Shown here in pieces: positions 12,119 to 18,585 of a stretch of 58,024 bases of DNA (within the stretch, counting starts at the first letter, position 1; each line of letters begins with the position of its first letter). The position numbers were made by a program, and so were the translations under genes. Below the pieces are notes generated by a model. It did not search any database and had not been told where the DNA came from. It was given only the letters and a program-made list of their open reading frames with translations. This DNA comes from Ferrovibrio sp035304305 (lineage in GTDB: Bacteria > Pseudomonadota > Alphaproteobacteria > Ferrovibrionales > Ferrovibrionaceae). The DNA lies in contig NZ_DATGQG010000095.1 in NCBI RefSeq assembly GCF_035304305.1, positions 1-58,024 of the forward strand. The letters run 5' to 3'.

Positions 12119-12742
12119 CTATATCGGCTGGCGGCGCGGATCGGTCTTCAGCCAGACATGGCTGACGACGCGGCGCACGCCCCTGATGGTGCGGGCGTGA
12201 TCGGTGACGCGCATCAGTTCCGCCTCGTTCTGCGCCAGGCCGATCAGGTAGACGGTGCCGTTCACCGTCTCGATGGAATAGTTGATGTCGACGATCTCGC
12301 GGTCGCTGGCGAGCTTGAAGCGCAGCTGGCCGGTGATCCAGGCGTCGTTGCTGAAATCGAGGATCGTGCCCGGCGGCGCGATCACGATCTCGTCGATCAC
12401 CTCGCGGATGCGGTCGGAGGCGCTCCAGACCAGCTTCAGCGCCTGGTCCTTCTGCTCTTCCGTCTGCAGCACGCCGGTCAGCAGCACGCGGCCCTCGTAG
12501 ACGATGGTGCCGAGCTTGTGGAACAGCGCCAGGTCGGTGCGGAACAGGGCGTCGTTGATGGCGAGCTGGATGCCCTTGTCGTTCGCCGCGTTCTTGGCGC
12601 CGCGCTCCTCGGCCGCCGCCACGCCGGCGGCGGCGCCGGCGCCGACCGCCACGCCGAGGCAGCCGCTCAGCGCGGGCGCCAGGGCCAGCAGCGCAAGCAG
12701 CGCGAAGGGGAAACGCAGGGCTTTGGAACGGAACGGCAGCAC
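12119..12742 (-). CDS. BON-domain outer-membrane lipoprotein (OsmY/DolP-like)
   Basis: 207 aa from a GTG start with AAGGAG 7 bases upstream. A lipoprotein signal peptide ends in the lipobox LSGC at residues about 25-28, followed by an Ala/Gly-rich stretch. Two BON domains follow, about 55-125 (DALFRTDLALFHKLGTIVYE, VLLTGVLQTEEQK) and 130-205 (RFKLASDREIVDINYSIE, VYLIGLAQNEAEL). BON lipoproteins bind phospholipid and support outer-membrane integrity (DolP in E. coli). A place between yraN and sirB1-like genes mirrors the yraN/dolP linkage known in other Proteobacteria. Confidence 0.9.
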   Translation of the reverse strand: MLPFRSKALRFPFALLALLALAPALSGCLGVAVGAGAAAGVAAAEERGAKNAANDKGIQLAINDALFRTDLALFHKLGTIVYEGRVLLTGVLQTEEQKDQALKLVWSASDRIREVIDEIVIAPPGTILDFSNDAWITGQLRFKLASDREIVDINYSIETVNGTVYLIGLAQNEAELMRVTDHARTIRGVRRVVSHVWLKTDPRRQPI

Positions 12743-12778
12743 GCAGGCACTCCTTCTGTCTGGACCGGGACCGACAAT

Positions 12779-13135
12779 CTAAGGCCGCCACGCGTCACGG
12801 ACGTGGCGCGGCAGGCGGCCGGGCATCAGCAGCACGGCGTCGAAGCGCAGCCGCAGCTTCGCCGCATCGGGCTGTCGCGACAAGAATACCGCAGCGGCAT
12901 TGGCAATGCGATGGCGCTGCTGTCGCAGGATCGATTCGGCCGCCGCGTCGAGGCTGGCGCGCCATTTCACCTCGACGGCGACCAGCAGATTGCCGCGGCG
13001 CGCGAGGATGTCCACCTCGCCGGCCGGGTGGCGCCAGTTGCGGGCGAGGATGCGGAAGCCCTGCAGGCGCAGCCAGAATGCCGCGAGCCGCTCGCCGCGG
13101 CGCCCGCGCAGCAGATGCGCCGCCCGCGCCGTCAT
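12779..13135 (-). CDS. yraN: YraN/UPF0102 family putative endonuclease
   Basis: 118 aa. The core motif GEVDILARRGNLLVAVEVKWR (near residues 39-60) fits the nuclease-like pattern GEIDLI...FVEVK of UPF0102, a Holliday-junction-resolvase-like fold. Biochemical role in bacteria remains poorly defined. The ATG overlaps the rsmI stop by four bases (ATGA), so translation is coupled. The length matches the family. Confidence 0.92.
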   Translation of the reverse strand: MTARAAHLLRGRRGERLAAFWLRLQGFRILARNWRHPAGEVDILARRGNLLVAVEVKWRASLDAAAESILRQQRHRIANAAAVFLSRQPDAAKLRLRFDAVLLMPGRLPRHVRDAWRP

Positions 13136-14049
13136 TGCCCCCGGTCGCGCAGGTCCAGCGCGCGGGCATAGACCGCCTTGCGCGGCAGGCCCAGCGCGGC
13201 GCTGACCTCGTCCACCGCCTGGCGCAGGGGCACCTGCCGCATCGCCGCCGTCAGCGCGGCATCGAGATCGCCCGCCGTGGCCTCCGGCTGGTCGGGCGGC
13301 GGGCCGATCACCAGCGTCACCTCGCCCTTCGGCGGCCCGTGTCCGGCGTAGAAGGCCGCAAGCTCGGCCAGGCTGCCGCGGCGCACCTCCTCGAACTTCT
13401 TGGTCAGCTCGCGCGCCACCGCGGCCTCGCGCGCGCCGCCCAGTATGTCCGCCATGGCGGCAAGGCTGTCGGCGAGCCGCTGCGGGCTTTCCAGCAGCAC
13501 GAGGCTGGCGCGCACGGCTTTCAGTTCGGCCAGCCACTCGGCCCGCGCCCCGGCCTTCGGCGGCGGGAAGCCGGCATAGAGGAAACGGTCGCTGGGCAGG
13601 CCCGACAGGCTCAGCGCGGTCAGCACCGCCGACGGGCCCGGCAGGGCGGTGACATGGATGCCCTGCGCGATGCAGTCGCGCACCAGCTTGTAGCCGGGGT
13701 CGTTGATCAGCGGCGTGCCGGCATCCGACACCAGCGCCACCACCGCGCCGTCACGCAGGCGCTGCAGCAGCTGGGGTCGCACTTTCGCCGCATTATGCTC
13801 ATGGTATGGCAGCAGGCTGGCCTGGATGCCGTAGCGCTTCAGGAACGGCCCCGTGACGCGGCTGTCCTCGCAGGCCACCAGATCGGCCCGCTGCAGCAGC
13901 GCGAGCGCGCGGAGCGTGATGTCCGCCGAGTTGCCGATCGGGGTCGCCACCAGATATAAGCCGGGGGTGAATTGTGCCGCGTCGACCCCGGTGGCCAAGG
14001 ACACAGGCGGCGGGGATCGGGACGGCTGGATCGGGTCTGACATGGGCAT
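13132..14049 (-). CDS. rsmI: 16S rRNA 2'-O-ribose methyltransferase RsmI
   Basis: 305 aa from ATG 14049 (a second ATG at 14043 is equally possible; neither has a clear Shine-Dalgarno). The tetrapyrrole-methylase fold is evident: GLYLVATPIGNSADITLRA, ACEDSRVTGPFLKRYGI, LVSDAGTPLINDPGYKLV and ALPGPSAVLTALSLSGLP. RsmI methylates the ribose of C1402 in 16S rRNA. The next gene, yraN, overlaps by four bases. The start region overlaps the start of a divergent lipoprotein gene. Confidence 0.96.
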   Translation of the reverse strand: MPMSDPIQPSRSPPPVSLATGVDAAQFTPGLYLVATPIGNSADITLRALALLQRADLVACEDSRVTGPFLKRYGIQASLLPYHEHNAAKVRPQLLQRLRDGAVVALVSDAGTPLINDPGYKLVRDCIAQGIHVTALPGPSAVLTALSLSGLPSDRFLYAGFPPPKAGARAEWLAELKAVRASLVLLESPQRLADSLAAMADILGGAREAAVARELTKKFEEVRRGSLAELAAFYAGHGPPKGEVTLVIGPPPDQPEATAGDLDAALTAAMRQVPLRQAVDEVSAALGLPRKAVYARALDLRDRGQ

Positions 14050-15490
14050 CGGAATCTGCAGGTACCATAAAGCGGCCCGGTTTACGTCAGCCAAAGTGGC
14101 CTCGCTGCTCCTTCTCGGCATCCTGCTGGCCGCCTGCCAGAGCGGGCCGGCCACCCGCGGCGGCCTGCCGGGCCTGTTCGGCGGCGCGCCGCAGCGGGTC
14201 GCGCCTGGCCCCGGCGCCCCGCCCCAGACCGGCGCCGGCCAGGCCAATGTGCCCCCGGTCGGCATGCCGGCGCCACAGCTGCCGCGCCCCGCCATGCCCG
14301 CCGACGGCATCGAGACCCAGCCTCTGCCGCCGCTCGCCGCGCCCGGCCTGGTGCCGCCCGGCGGTGCCGACGTGATCCGCATCGGCTTCCTCGCGCCGCT
14401 CAGCGGCCCCAATGCCGGAATCGGCCGCGCCCTGTTCGATGCCGCCCAGCTGGCGCTGTTCGATCTTGCCGACGACCGCCTGCTGCTGCTGCCGCGCGAC
14501 ACCGCGGGCCAGCCGGAAAAGGCCGCCGCCGCGGCGACGCAGCTACTGGCCGAAGGCGCGCAGATCATCATCGGGCCGCTGTTTTCCTCCGCCACCAGCG
14601 CGGTGGCGCCGCTCGCGCAGAGCCGCGGCGTGCGCGTGCTCAGCTTCTCGACCGACCGTGCCGTGGCGGGCAACGGCGTCTACCTGCTCGGCTTCACCCC
14701 CGACCAGCAGATCGCCCGGGTGATCTCCTATTCGCGCAGCAAGGGCATGACGCGCTTCGCCATGCTGGCGCCGGATTCGGCCTACGGAAATGCCGTTGCA
14801 CAGGCCGCGAGCGAAGCGGTACTGCAGGCCGGCGCCGAACTCGCCCGCGTCGACCGCTATCCCGGCGACGCCGCCGATCTCACGCCCGTCGTGCGCCGCT
14901 TCGCCGCCGGCCTGCGCGCCCTGCCGCCGCGCCCGGTCGATCCGGCGCTGGCGCCGGCCACACCGGCGACTTCCCTGCCGGCCGCCTCGGGGACGGAGCT
15001 GCCGCCCGCCCGCGTGGACGCCGTGCTGCTGCCCGAAGGCGGCGCGCGCCTGCGGGCGCTGGCGCCGCTGCTGCCCTTCTTCGACATCGATCCGCGGGTG
15101 GTGAAATTCCTCGGCACCGGCCTCTGGGACGAGGCGAGCCTCGGCACCGAGCCGGCGCTCGTCGGCGGCTGGTATGCCGCGCCGGCGCCGGAGGGCTTCG
15201 CCGATTTCGCCCGCCGCTTCGAGCAGTCCTTCGGCCGCCGCCCGCCGCGGCTGGCCAGCATCGCCTATGATGCGACGGCGCTCGCCGGCATTCTCGCCCG
15301 CCAGGGCGGCGCGGCCGCCTTCACCGATCCGGTGCTGACCAATCCCGACGGCTTCGCCGGCTATGACGGCATCTTCCGATTCCGTGCCGACGGAATCGTG
15401 GAACGCGGCCTGGCCGTCCTGGAGGTCCAGCGCCGCGGCAGCCGGGTGATTGACCCTGCCCCGGCCAGCTTCCAGCCGCCGGTTAACTGA
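14042..15490 (+). CDS. LpoA/YraM-like lipoprotein (penicillin-binding protein activator, periplasmic-binding fold)
   Basis: 482 aa from ATG 14042. A basic N-region (residues 1-18) leads to a hydrophobic segment and lipobox LAAC, then a Pro/Gly/Gln-rich linker to about residue 115. The rest is a type I periplasmic-binding fold: IRIGFLAPLSGPNAGIGRAL, AAATQLLAEGAQIIIGPLFS, and RFAMLAPDSAYGNAVAQ. Such proteins activate PBP1A in gammaproteobacteria or resemble amino-acid binding proteins. Divergent placement from rsmI is a widely conserved arrangement. The two start codons overlap on opposite strands, so a later start (GTG 14096) is possible, but it would remove the positive charges of the signal peptide. 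Confidence 0.85.
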   Translation: MGIGICRYHKAARFTSAKVASLLLLGILLAACQSGPATRGGLPGLFGGAPQRVAPGPGAPPQTGAGQANVPPVGMPAPQLPRPAMPADGIETQPLPPLAAPGLVPPGGADVIRIGFLAPLSGPNAGIGRALFDAAQLALFDLADDRLLLLPRDTAGQPEKAAAAATQLLAEGAQIIIGPLFSSATSAVAPLAQSRGVRVLSFSTDRAVAGNGVYLLGFTPDQQIARVISYSRSKGMTRFAMLAPDSAYGNAVAQAASEAVLQAGAELARVDRYPGDAADLTPVVRRFAAGLRALPPRPVDPALAPATPATSLPAASGTELPPARVDAVLLPEGGARLRALAPLLPFFDIDPRVVKFLGTGLWDEASLGTEPALVGGWYAAPAPEGFADFARRFEQSFGRRPPRLASIAYDATALAGILARQGGAAAFTDPVLTNPDGFAGYDGIFRFRADGIVERGLAVLEVQRRGSRVIDPAPASFQPPVN

Positions 15491-15645
15491 CGGAACCGCC
15501 TCGCCAATCCGGAACATCACGGGGCTCCGGCGACTAAGCCGGGCAGCGGCAGGAACGCCTCGCGCAATTTCAACCAGCGCGAGCTTTTACCGGTCGCCGT
15601 ATTCTAGTACAGTCCGGCCGCAATCCCGCCAGGGAGGAGTCTCCG

Positions 15646-16194
15646 GTGAGCGACGAGAATGTAGCGGATCACGAGCGGATCGATTTCTCGAAGATCAGTT
15701 TCCTGGTCGTCGAGCCGAACAAGCTGATGGGCCAGATGGTGCGCGACGTCCTGATGATGCTGGATGCCCAGTACATCGACCGCGCCCGCAACTTCGAAAC
15801 CGCCGTCGGCATCCTGCGGCTGGGACGCATCGACGTCGTGATCACCGAATGGGCCCTGAGCGACGACCATACCGGCCATACCGGCATGGATATCGTGCAC
15901 TGGATCCGCAACGATCCCGCCTCGCCGAACCGGATGATGCCCATCGTCATGATGACGGCCAATTCGGAAGAGGAATATGTCTGCCGCGCCCGCGATTGCG
16001 GCGTGTCGGAATTCGTCGCCAAGCCCTACACGGTGAACGGCTTCTATACCCGTCTGGCGGCCGCGATCGCGCGTCCGCGCCAGTTCGTGCGCGTCGGCGA
16101 GTATTTCGGCCCCGATCGCCGCCGTCGCCGCCTGCCCGACTACGAGGGCCCCGAACGCCGCGCCCCCACCGAAGCCTGGTCGCTGACGGGTTAA
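15646..16194 (+). CDS. Receiver-domain (CheY-like) protein with Glu replacing the phospho-acceptor Asp
   Basis: 182 aa from a GTG with GGGAGGAG just upstream. Residues about 17-140 form one receiver domain: FLVVEPNKLMGQMVRDVL, RIDVVITEWALSDD, PIVMMTANSEEE and SEFVAKPYTV. The conserved Thr (104) and Lys (126) are present. The acceptor position at the end of strand 3 is Glu68 (GAA), not Asp, and the metal-binding acidic pair is reduced to Glu23-Pro24. The C-terminal 40 residues are basic and Arg-rich (GPDRRRRRLPD). No output domain is present. It is probably co-transcribed with the next gene, 9 bp away. Confidence 0.9.
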   Translation: MSDENVADHERIDFSKISFLVVEPNKLMGQMVRDVLMMLDAQYIDRARNFETAVGILRLGRIDVVITEWALSDDHTGHTGMDIVHWIRNDPASPNRMMPIVMMTANSEEEYVCRARDCGVSEFVAKPYTVNGFYTRLAAAIARPRQFVRVGEYFGPDRRRRRLPDYEGPERRAPTEAWSLTG

Positions 16195-16203
16195 GCATCG
16201 CTG

Positions 16204-16704
16204 ATGGCTCGGAAGGAAAAGCCGGTCTTCACGCCGCCGCCGCAGGAGCTGCGCCGCAAGGCGGTGAATTTCAAGAAGGGTTTCGGCCTCAAGCTGATGC
16301 CGGACGAGCAGCGCCGCCTGGAAGAGGTGGTGGAGAAGGCCACCGATGCCTTCACCAAGGATGTCGCCGAACGGCTGCGCCGGCTGCGCGCCGCGCTCGA
16401 CGATGTCGCTTCCGGCAACGACCGCGCCGATCTCGCGATGCGGGCGATCCGCTCGCTGTCGCTCGACATCAAGGGCATGGGCGGCATGTTCAAATATCCG
16501 CTGCTCACCGCGTTTGCGAAATCGCTGAACGACTTCACCAAGGATATGGGCCTGCCGGGGCCGCGGCAGCTCGACATCATCGCCGCCCAGATCGACGCGC
16601 TGTATGTCGTGATGGCCCGGCGCATCACCGGCGATGGCGGCCCGACCGAGCGCGAGCTGCTGGCGGCGCTGAAGCAGGCCACCGCGCGCTACAAGCGCAG
16701 CTGA
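16204..16704 (+). CDS. Hpt-like helical protein lacking the phospho-acceptor His
   Basis: 166 aa, all-helical. Residues about 75-115 read like a histidine phosphotransfer helix pair: LDIKGMGGMFKYPLLTAFAK, where usual Hpt proteins of this group carry H-D-I-K-G followed by Gly-Gly and Tyr-Pro-Leu. Here Leu87 stands where the acceptor His is expected. The N terminus (MARKEKPVFTPPPQEL) is basic and likely disordered. The gene follows the Glu-type receiver gene by 9 bp, so the two proteins probably act together. The Hpt assignment is my own alignment by eye, not a search result. Confidence 0.65.
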   Translation: MARKEKPVFTPPPQELRRKAVNFKKGFGLKLMPDEQRRLEEVVEKATDAFTKDVAERLRRLRAALDDVASGNDRADLAMRAIRSLSLDIKGMGGMFKYPLLTAFAKSLNDFTKDMGLPGPRQLDIIAAQIDALYVVMARRITGDGGPTERELLAALKQATARYKRS

Positions 16705-16711
16705 GACTCCG

Positions 16712-17470
16712 TCAGAAGCCGCGCCAGAGCGGCAGGCCGGCAAGCGCCGCGAAGGCGCAGAGCGCGAGCGCCGCGATGCGGAACTGCCGCTCGCTGGAGC
16801 GCGCGAAGAGATGGCTGCCGATCCACAGCGGCAGCCAGTAGGCCGCCGTCAGCAGCACCGCGCCGCTCAGGCTCTCCGCCGTGAACAGGCCGTTCCACCA
16901 GTAGGCCGCCACCATCGCCATGGCGGTGATGAAAAAGAACGACACGAGATTGGCGCGCACGGTGGCGGCGTTGCCCTGGCCGCCGAGCCAGAGCAGCACG
17001 ACCGGCGGACCCGACAGGCCGGTGGTGCCGCCACTGAGGCCCGCCAGCGCGCCGGTACCCAGCGTCGCCGCCGGACCGAGCCGCCGCCGGTAGCGCCAGC
17101 CGCGGGCCATCAGCATGACGACGAGCAGGATCAGGATGCAGATCACCCAGCGGATCGTGTCGGCATCGGCGATCACCAGCAGATGGACGCCGAAGGGAAT
17201 GGCCACGATGGCGCCGGCCGCCAGCGGCAGCACCTCGCGCCACACGCAGCGCCGCACGGCGTCGGGCAGCATGCTCACGGAAGCGATGGTGTCGGCAGCG
17301 AGCAGCCAGACGGCGGCCAGCTTCGGCTCGAAGACGAGGCTGGCCAGCGGCATGAAGACCATCGCGCCGCCGAAACCGGAAAAGCCGCGCACCAGACCGG
17401 CGAGCGCGGCAGCGCCCAGCGCGATCCAGTAGCGCGGGTCGGACAGAAGCCCTGCGAGGGTATCAGCCAA
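16712..17470 (-). CDS. TauE/SafE family membrane transporter (sulfite exporter-like)
   Basis: 252 aa with about seven to eight hydrophobic segments. The N-terminal motif GLVRGFSGFGGAMVFMPL (near residues 25-42) and the internal repeat GALAGLSGGTTGLSGPPVV (near 135-155) are the diagnostic inverted repeats of the family. Members move sulfite, sulfonates or other organic anions across the inner membrane; the substrate here is unknown. The start is TTG 17470, overlapping the stop of the HupE-like gene upstream, so the two are probably translated from one message. Confidence 0.88.
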   Translation of the reverse strand: MADTLAGLLSDPRYWIALGAAALAGLVRGFSGFGGAMVFMPLASLVFEPKLAAVWLLAADTIASVSMLPDAVRRCVWREVLPLAAGAIVAIPFGVHLLVIADADTIRWVICILILLVVMLMARGWRYRRRLGPAATLGTGALAGLSGGTTGLSGPPVVLLWLGGQGNAATVRANLVSFFFITAMAMVAAYWWNGLFTAESLSGAVLLTAAYWLPLWIGSHLFARSSERQFRIAALALCAFAALAGLPLWRGF

Positions 17471-18047
17471 CCAGGATGACGAGGCCGGCGACGGCGCAGG
17501 CGGCGCCGGCGGCGCGCGCCAGCGACGGCAGCGCGATCTTCTGCGTCAGTTTCGCGGCCATCAGGCCCGCGGCATGGAGCAGGGCGGTAGCGAACACCAT
17601 GCCGGCAGCATAAGTCAGCGCCAGATCGGCCTGCGGCAGTTCGGTGCCATGGGCATGACCATGAAACAGCGCGAACAGCGCCGTCACCGCAGTTGCGGCG
17701 GCGAGCGGCAGGCGAACCGCAAACGCGACCAGCAGGCCGAGGACCAGCACCGACAGCGCAATGCCGGTTTCCACCGCGGGCAGCGCAACACCGGCAAGGC
17801 CGAGCATGAAGCCGAGCGCCATGGGCAGCACGAAGGCAGCCGGCAGCAGGATCAGCGCGCGGCGGGAATTCTGCTGCATGGCCCAGAGGCCGACAGCCGC
17901 CATGGCAAGCAGATGGTCGAGACCGCCGAAGGGATGGGCGAAGCCGGCGGCAAAACCGCTGCCGGCATCATGGCCCGTATGGGCCAGCGCGGGACCGGCA
18001 AGGCCGGCAAGAATGGCGGATACAATCAGCGTGCGGCTCGGCTTCAT
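17463..18047 (-). CDS. HupE/UreJ family membrane protein (possible Ni/Co permease)
   Basis: 194 aa. A signal peptide (MKPSRTLIVSAILAGLAGPALA) is followed directly by the His-rich HTGHDAGSGF and then HPFGGLDHLLAMAAVGLWA, the family signature (HPxxGxDHxL). A second metal-type motif, LFHGHAHGTELP, lies near residue 137. About six membrane helices follow the signal. HupE/UreJ proteins import nickel or cobalt. The gene is divergent from the cobalamin riboswitch operon, which hints at cobalt supply, but it does not itself follow a riboswitch. GAGGG precedes the ATG. Confidence 0.88.
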   Translation of the reverse strand: MKPSRTLIVSAILAGLAGPALAHTGHDAGSGFAAGFAHPFGGLDHLLAMAAVGLWAMQQNSRRALILLPAAFVLPMALGFMLGLAGVALPAVETGIALSVLVLGLLVAFAVRLPLAAATAVTALFALFHGHAHGTELPQADLALTYAAGMVFATALLHAAGLMAAKLTQKIALPSLARAAGAACAVAGLVILVG

Positions 18048-18142
18048 GACAGATTCCCTCGTTTCGCGACGATTGCGATCCACCCGCTCCCTTTCTGCAC
18101 GATCGTCCGGCGATTTGACAAGCGGCTTCGATGCCGGTGCGT

Positions 18143-18171
18143 TTGACAAGCCCCTGACCCCGGCTTACCGT
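18143..18171 (+). promoter_or_regulatory. Candidate promoter of the cobalamin operon
   Basis: TTGACA at 18143-18148, 17 bases, TACCGT at 18166-18171, just upstream of the riboswitch. A second TTGACA lies at 18115-18120. The -35 is consensus; the -10 is weak. Confidence 0.45.
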
Positions 18172-18189
18172 CCGCTGCGATGGTCCGCC

Positions 18190-18365
18190 GGCGCTTTCGG
18201 GCTTCGGCGGTGAAAAGGGAATGCGGTGCTGAGAAGGACTCTCCCAGGCCGCGGCAGCCCCCGCTACGGTAGGCGGCGGGCGCCATGCATCAGGCCACTG
18301 GCCGCATTCGAGCCGGGACGGCGCATGGTCCGCGACGAACCGCAAGCCCGGAGACCTGCCATCGC
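18190..18365 (+). promoter_or_regulatory. Cobalamin (adenosylcobalamin) riboswitch
   Basis: The order of conserved blocks is clear: GGTGAAAAGGGAATGCGGTG near 18209-18228, GCCGCGGCAGCCCCCGCTAC near 18249-18266, GCCACTGG near 18294-18301, and the B12 box AGCCCGGAGACCTGCCAT at 18345-18362. Boundaries are approximate. It lies about 220 bases before cobN. Binding of coenzyme B12 would shut off the operon; about 100 bases of GC-rich expression platform follow, with no obvious U-tract, so translational control is more likely than termination. Confidence 0.93.
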
Positions 18366-18467
18366 ACCAGTCGGAGCGGAGCCGCCGGACAGGGTGTGCC
18401 GGCGTCAGGCCAGGCGTTCTCCAGCCAGCCGGCTCTGCGACGGCGTCAGATGGACGGGCGCTGCGAT

Positions 18468-18569
18468 ATGACTCAGGTTTCCGACACCAGAATTTCCGCC
18501 TCCATCGTTCCGGGCTTCCCCCGCGCCGGCCTTGACGACGCTGCGATCAGCGCAGCCCTCGCCGCCTGA
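18468..18569 (+). CDS. Possible 33-residue leader peptide between riboswitch and cobN
   Basis: ATG 18468 opens a 33-codon frame (MTQVSDTRISASIVPGF...) that ends 16 bases before the cobN TTG. The codons end mostly in C or G, like coding DNA here, but there is no good Shine-Dalgarno and I recognise no family. It could be a translated leader that couples cobN translation, or chance. Confidence 0.25.
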   Translation: MTQVSDTRISASIVPGFPRAGLDDAAISAALAA

Positions 18570-18585
18570 GCATCACGGGCGCGCC

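Noticed and set aside
13132..14673. Upstream extension of rsmI to 513 residues
   Set aside because: The added part overlaps the lipoprotein gene and has no relation to RsmI; the family starts near GLYLVATPIGN.
15646..16194. Typical phosphorylatable response regulator
   Set aside because: The Asp acceptor is Glu68 and no output domain is present, so a standard regulator call would be misleading.
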